From Buchnera aphidicola (Cinara kochiana kochiana) (GTDB lineage: Bacteria > Pseudomonadota > Gammaproteobacteria > Enterobacterales > Enterobacteriaceae): a DNA stretch of 64,000 bases. The stretch is taken from contig NZ_LR217707.1 of assembly GCF_900698905.1 (NCBI RefSeq), forward strand, positions 369,721 through 433,720, written 5' to 3'. Position 1 is the stretch's first letter. Every line of letters begins with the position of its first letter. A program made the translations under genes and the position numbers. The notes below the pieces were generated by a model. It searched no databases, had not been told where the DNA came from, and saw nothing but the letters and a program-made list of their open reading frames with translations. Shown piece by piece: positions 60,033 to 64,000 of this stretch.

Positions 60033-61512
60033 TAAAAATGAAAAAAAAAAAATTGTTATAGGTATTGATTTTGGAACAACATATTGTTTAGTATCTACCA
60101 AAAAAAATAAAAAAATACAAACTATTGAAGCATTTAATAAAAAAAATTTTTTTCCAACAATTATACATTTTGGAAAAAAGAAAACTAGTATAGGATGGAA
60201 AGCTCAAAAATTTTTAAAAACAGATACAAAAAATACCGTTACATCAATAAAAAGATTTATCGGAATATCTTATTCTGAATTAAAGAAAAAAAAATTAAAT
60301 ATTTTAAATATTATTTCAAAAAGTTCCAAAAAAGAATTAATTTTTAAAACTAATATAGGAAAAATTCCAGTTTCTTTAATTATTCAAAAAATTTTTAAAT
60401 ATATTAAAAAAAAAATAGAAAAAAAATTAAAAAAAAATATTTATGGAACAGTAATAACAATTCCGGCATATTTTAATAATATACAAAAAAATATCATAAG
60501 AAAATCTGCACAAGCAAGTCAATTAAAAGTATTACGTTTACTAAATGAGCCAACAGCAGCCGCTATTGCATATGGATTAGAAAAAAAAAGAAAAGGATTG
60601 ATGTGTATCTATGATCTAGGAGGCGGAACATTTGATGTATCTATTTTAAAAGTTTATAAAGGAATTTTCGAAGTACTCTCTACAGAGGGAGATAATAAAT
60701 TAGGCGGCGATGACTTTGATTATTTATTGGCTTATTTTTTATATTCTAAATTAAAAAATCAACCAAAATTAAACCATAATTTATTTAAAAAGTTGCTTAT
60801 TATTGCGGAAAAAGTTAAAATCCAATTAAGTCAAAAATCACAAATTAAAATTAAATTATCAAATGAAAAAATAAATTGTTCGGTATTAGAATTTAATACA
60901 TTAATTCATCCATACATTCAAAAAACATTGAAAATTTTAAATTCAGCTTTACAATATGCTGATATAAAAATATCTGATATTGATGACATAATTTTAGTAG
61001 GAGGTTCTACATATATTCCATTAATTCGTCAACAGATTTTTTCATTATTTAAACAAGAACCTTTAATTTCAATTAATCCAATCGAAGCAGTAGCTCAAGG
61101 TGCTGGATTACATGCAAGCTTTTTATTTTATAAAAAACAAGAAAAAAACCAATCAATGCTATTATTGGATGTAATACCAATTTCTATTGGAATTGAATTA
61201 TTAGGAGGTTTAATGGAAAAAATGATTGAAAAAAATACAAAAATCCCCACTGAAGTTATGAAAATATTTACTACCTTTAAAGATTATCAAACAGGATTTT
61301 GTATCAATATTTTTCAGGGAGAAGATAAATATGTACGAAATTGTAAATTATTAAAAAAATTTAAAATTCAAGGATTACCATCAAAACTAGCTGGTCAAAT
61401 AAAAATTATTACTATATTTCGTATAAATGTAGATGGACAATTATCTATAATAATTCAAGAAAAATTATCTAAAATTAATTATTCTATAAAAATAGATCCA
61501 CTATACCAGTAA
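60025..61512 (+). CDS. hscA: Hsp70-type chaperone HscA lacking the C-terminal lid
   Basis: HscA is the ATPase that drives cluster release from IscU. The nucleotide-binding domain is intact (GIDFGTTYCLV near residue 13, LRLLNEPTAAAIAYGL, IYDLGGGTFDVSIL, LVGGSTYIPLIR). The interdomain linker LLLDVIPISIGIE and the beta-sandwich substrate domain are also present. The protein then stops after IDPLYQ, about where E. coli HscA enters its alpha-helical lid: 495 versus 616 residues. The 140 bases before fdx hold no lid sequence in any frame, so the lid was deleted, not frameshifted. A run of twelve A (60041-60052) lies within codons 6-10. Confidence 0.93.
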   Translation: MNNKNEKKKIVIGIDFGTTYCLVSTKKNKKIQTIEAFNKKNFFPTIIHFGKKKTSIGWKAQKFLKTDTKNTVTSIKRFIGISYSELKKKKLNILNIISKSSKKELIFKTNIGKIPVSLIIQKIFKYIKKKIEKKLKKNIYGTVITIPAYFNNIQKNIIRKSAQASQLKVLRLLNEPTAAAIAYGLEKKRKGLMCIYDLGGGTFDVSILKVYKGIFEVLSTEGDNKLGGDDFDYLLAYFLYSKLKNQPKLNHNLFKKLLIIAEKVKIQLSQKSQIKIKLSNEKINCSVLEFNTLIHPYIQKTLKILNSALQYADIKISDIDDIILVGGSTYIPLIRQQIFSLFKQEPLISINPIEAVAQGAGLHASFLFYKKQEKNQSMLLLDVIPISIGIELLGGLMEKMIEKNTKIPTEVMKIFTTFKDYQTGFCINIFQGEDKYVRNCKLLKKFKIQGLPSKLAGQIKIITIFRINVDGQLSIIIQEKLSKINYSIKIDPLYQ

Positions 61513-61652
61513 TAATTATAATTAATGTAATTATATTGATTACAAAATAAAAATATTTCATTAAAAATAAATTTTATTTACATAAATAAAATTTATTAAT
61601 TCTAACGTAAAGATGATTATTGTTTAATAAAAACATTTTTTGGAAACATATT

Positions 61653-61988
61653 ATGCCAAATATAATTTTTTATCCACAAAAATTTATATTGCCTCATGGT
61701 TTAACCGTACAAGGAAAATCAGGAAAAACTATTCTTGATATTGCATTATCAAATAAAATAAATATGGAACATGCATGTGAAAAATCATGTGCTTGTTGTA
61801 CATGTCATTGTATTATTAGGAAAGGGTTTTTTTCTTTATCTCCTTGCCAAGAAAAAGAAGAAGATTTATTAGATAAAGCGTGGGGTTTAGAAAAATATAG
61901 TCGGTTAGGATGTCAGGCTCGTTTAGGAAATGAAGATATTGAAGTAGAAATTCCTCTATATCATGTAAATCACGTAAATGAACAATAA
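61653..61988 (+). CDS. fdx: Adrenodoxin-type 2Fe-2S ferredoxin
   Basis: An electron donor in Fe-S assembly, probably reduced by Fpr. Cluster ligands Cys42, Cys48, Cys51 and Cys87 lie in EHACEKSCACCTCHCI and RLGCQAR, and LLDKAWGLEKYSRL is conserved. The ATG at 61653 gives 111 residues, the E. coli length; the longer open frame is not supported. It ends the isc operon (no iscX follows), and its stop lies inside a perfect A/T palindrome. Confidence 0.97.
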   Translation: MPNIIFYPQKFILPHGLTVQGKSGKTILDIALSNKINMEHACEKSCACCTCHCIIRKGFFSLSPCQEKEEDLLDKAWGLEKYSRLGCQARLGNEDIEVEIPLYHVNHVNEQ

Positions 61989-62018
61989 AATATAAAAATA
62001 ATATTATTTTTATATTTT
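61987..62018. terminator. Perfect A/T palindrome between convergent fdx and der
   Basis: Thirty-two bases form an uninterrupted palindrome of A and T with 16-base arms. It begins within the fdx stop codon and ends nine bases from the der stop. The 3' arm of each strand is U-rich, so it could act as a compact bidirectional terminator for both genes. Chance palindromy is easier in A/T DNA, but 16 matched pairs at this exact place is notable. Confidence 0.55.
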
Positions 62019-62026
62019 TATGTTTA

Positions 62027-63394
62027 TTATATTTTATGAATATATGGATTAATATTATTTTTAAAAAAAATTTTAATGGGTGTATTCGGGATATGTAATT
62101 CTTTTTGTAAAAAATGCACTAAATATTTTTTATATGTTTGTGATATATATTGTGTTTGTGTTCCATGAATAATAATTAATATTGGATTTTGTTTAACAAA
62201 ATGTGCATATTTTAAACGTATTATTTTTCCTGTTGCACCCGTTGATAAAGGATGTTGTATGACAGCCTGCTGCACTATATTAGTTAAATAAGAAGAACTA
62301 AAAGTTAGTAAAGATTCTTTATAAATAATGTTAATTTGTTTAAAAATTTTTTTTAAACCTATTTTATATAAAGCAGATATTTTAATAATGGCAATATTTT
62401 TAATGAATTTTAAACGATTTAAAACAATACTGGTAATTATTTTTTTTTTATCTGATGTAATTAAATCCCATTTATTTAACAGTATAAAAAAAGAAAAACC
62501 AGAATTTATTATTCTATTAATAATAGATAAATCTTGAGCACAAATACCAGCATATACATCAATTACAATGATAATAATTTGATTGAATTTCATTATATCA
62601 AAAGATTTTTTTTCAGATATATATTCTAAAAAAGTACGTTTTTTATTTTTTTTATTAATACCAGCTGTATCTGTTAATATATATTCAATATTATTTACAA
62701 TTAAAGATTCTGTAATAATATCCCTAGTAGTTCCAGGTATAGAGCTAGTAATTATTCGATTATAATTAAGTAATTTATTTACTATGGTAGATTTACCAGA
62801 ATTTGGTTTTCCAACAAAACAAACTTTTATTTTAGTACTAATACTAACATTTTTTTGATTATTATCAAATAATTTATTAAGATTTAGTTCTTTATACAGA
62901 ACATATATTTTTTTTAAAAAATTAACAATTCCAATACGATGAAGTACAGATATTTTACATATATTTTTAATCCCAAAATCATAAAAATCAATTATTTTAT
63001 CATTTAAATTAATTTTATCAATTTTATTTATTAATAAAATAATTGGTTTATTGAATTTTCTTATTTTCTTTAAGATAAAATCATCTAATTTAGTTATTCC
63101 AATATATGCATCAACAACAAAAATTATTAAATTTGATCTTTTTATTGCGATTTTTGTTTGTTTATATGATTCTAATTTAATAATATTATTGGTTTCTTTT
63201 TTTTTAAAAAAATCAATACCTGCAGTATCAATAATACAAAATTGATGATTTTTTATTGAAAAATATCCAGAATTCATATCACGAGTAGTTTGATGAAATT
63301 TACTAATTAATGAATTATTTGATTTTATTAATAAGTTAAATAAACTGGACTTTCCAACATTAGACTGACCTATTAAAGTAATTATGGGTACCAT
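62027..63394 (-). CDS. der: GTPase Der (EngA)
   Basis: A ribosome-assembly GTPase with two G domains in tandem. The first has IGQSNVGKSSLFN, DTAGI and NKID; the second GKPNSGKSTIVNKLL, GTTRD, DTAGI and NKWD. The C-terminal KH-like domain includes GKIIRLKYAHFVKQNP and ends with FFKNNINPYIHKI. Length 455 (E. coli 490); the acidic linker between domains is shortened. Its ATG is one base beyond the yfgM stop; bamB, which separates them in E. coli, is gone. Confidence 0.96.
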   Translation of the reverse strand: MVPIITLIGQSNVGKSSLFNLLIKSNNSLISKFHQTTRDMNSGYFSIKNHQFCIIDTAGIDFFKKKETNNIIKLESYKQTKIAIKRSNLIIFVVDAYIGITKLDDFILKKIRKFNKPIILLINKIDKINLNDKIIDFYDFGIKNICKISVLHRIGIVNFLKKIYVLYKELNLNKLFDNNQKNVSISTKIKVCFVGKPNSGKSTIVNKLLNYNRIITSSIPGTTRDIITESLIVNNIEYILTDTAGINKKNKKRTFLEYISEKKSFDIMKFNQIIIIVIDVYAGICAQDLSIINRIINSGFSFFILLNKWDLITSDKKKIITSIVLNRLKFIKNIAIIKISALYKIGLKKIFKQINIIYKESLLTFSSSYLTNIVQQAVIQHPLSTGATGKIIRLKYAHFVKQNPILIIIHGTQTQYISQTYKKYLVHFLQKELHIPNTPIKIFFKNNINPYIHKI

Positions 63395-63395
63395 T

Positions 63396-63896
63396 CTAAA
63401 ATATTTCTCGTTTTAAAAGAATATTTAGTCTATATTTTGAAAATATTTTACGCCATGTATGATTTCTAACATTATTTACTATTTCTATAGCATTATAAAA
63501 TTGTCTTTGTTGTATATATAGTTTTACCAAATTTAATTTTATTAAAAACATTAAATTTTCTTCTAATTTTAAAGATATTAATTTTCTTAACATTAAAATA
63601 GATTTTTTATATTCTTTTTTTAAAAAAAAATGTTTAGATAAGTTCATTTGTATTAATGTAGTATAAATATTATTTTTTTTATTTAAAAAACCAATTTTAT
63701 TTTTAATAGTATTTTTTGCTCTATATGCAAAATTATCAATAATTCTATTAAATTCTGTAACAGTAACATTACTAGTCGTATAATTTCGGGCAATTAAAAT
63801 GACACAACCAGATAATGATAATAAAATCAATAATAATGTTATATATATATTTTTTTGAAAATAAGTTTTAAATTTTGCAAGTATATTATTTGTCAT
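63396..63896 (-). CDS. yfgM: YfgM-like membrane-anchored TPR protein, C-terminally shortened
   Basis: YfgM is an inner-membrane protein with a periplasmic TPR domain linked to Sec translocation and PpiD. Here one membrane segment (IYITLLLILLSLSGCVILIA) is followed by helical repeats; MNLSKHFFLKKEYKKSILMLRKL and LIKLNLVKLYIQQRQFYNAIEIVNNVRNHTW align with family TPR helices. The product is 166 residues against 206 and stops near the last repeat. The lost tail and the loss of bamB suggest one deletion that joined yfgM to der. The ATG at 63896 is preferred to an upstream TTG. No strong Shine-Dalgarno is visible. Confidence 0.75.
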   Translation of the reverse strand: MTNNILAKFKTYFQKNIYITLLLILLSLSGCVILIARNYTTSNVTVTEFNRIIDNFAYRAKNTIKNKIGFLNKKNNIYTTLIQMNLSKHFFLKKEYKKSILMLRKLISLKLEENLMFLIKLNLVKLYIQQRQFYNAIEIVNNVRNHTWRKIFSKYRLNILLKREIF

Positions 63897-64000
63897 ATTT
63901 ATTAAATTCAATAATTAGAAGGTTTTTATTTTCGATTAAGAAATTTTTAAAAAAATAATAACATATTTTTTTTTTAATTTCAATTATTTTTTATAAATTA

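Noticed and set aside
36180-62026. Mobile elements, prophage or CRISPR
   Set aside because: No transposase, integrase, direct-repeat array or terminal repeats were seen here or elsewhere in the window; repeats found are simple A/T tracts or terminator-like hairpins.
63888-63993. Open minus-strand stretch just upstream of yfgM as the end of hisS
   Set aside because: hisS precedes yfgM in E. coli, but this stretch has a stop right before it and shows no HisRS C-terminal motif; too short to judge.

Overview
The window is a stretch of the chromosome of a highly reduced, AT-rich gammaproteobacterial endosymbiont, almost certainly a Buchnera aphidicola lineage. The evidence is the extreme A/T bias, Lys/Ile/Asn-rich proteins that otherwise align closely with E. 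coli, E. coli-like synteny with many genes deleted, retained essential amino-acid genes (aroE/aroB/aroK, ilvC/ilvD, dapF), and no insertion sequence, prophage or CRISPR. The Buchnera assignment rests on recognised gene content and order; no database search was possible.

Layout. Positions 1-1.8 kb hold the start of aroE (minus) facing away from def-fmt (plus). From 1.9 to 21.4 kb one long minus-strand block runs tusD-tusC-tusB, rpsL-rpsG-fusA-tuf, the S10 operon (rpsJ to rpsQ), the spc operon (rplN to rpmJ) and the alpha operon (rpsM to rplQ), fused end to end. From 21.6 to 27.7 kb come trpS-rpe-aroB-aroK, tRNA-Ser, nfuA, bioH and ssb. From 27.9 to 36.2 kb come dusA, dnaB, ruvX, hemW, trmB, a mutY-yggX gene fusion and sbcB. 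From 36.3 to 42.7 kb come tRNA-Asn, tRNA-Ile2, a degenerate dut, rplI/rpsR/rpsF, miaA, pgi, orn, tRNA-Gly and rpmE. From 42.9 to 49.5 kb come hslVU, zapB, fpr, an unrecognised 298-residue gene, a frameshifted dapF, cyaY and an Arg-His-Pro tRNA cluster that lacks the Leu tRNA of the E. coli cluster. From 49.7 kb to the end come rho, trxA, rep, ilvC, ilvD, tRNA-Trp, iscS-iscU-hscB-hscA-fdx, der and a shortened yfgM.

How it works together. The gene set is translation machinery, Fe-S cluster assembly (IscS/IscU/HscB/HscA/Fdx, NfuA, CyaY), minimal DNA replication and repair, tRNA modification, and synthesis of essential amino acids for the host.

The most interesting points are signs of protein remodelling and polymerase-slippage dependence. 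Two otherwise well-preserved genes, dapF and tusC, are each broken by the same lesion: a run of exactly ten T in the coding strand that would be restored by one extra base. Many other genes carry in-frame runs of 10-13 A. MutY and YggX are fused into one reading frame. HscA has lost its whole C-terminal lid. The dUTPase has lost most catalytic motifs but keeps an open frame. CyaY has lost its acidic iron-binding ridge. Perfect or near-perfect inverted repeats, several made only of A and T, sit between convergent genes.
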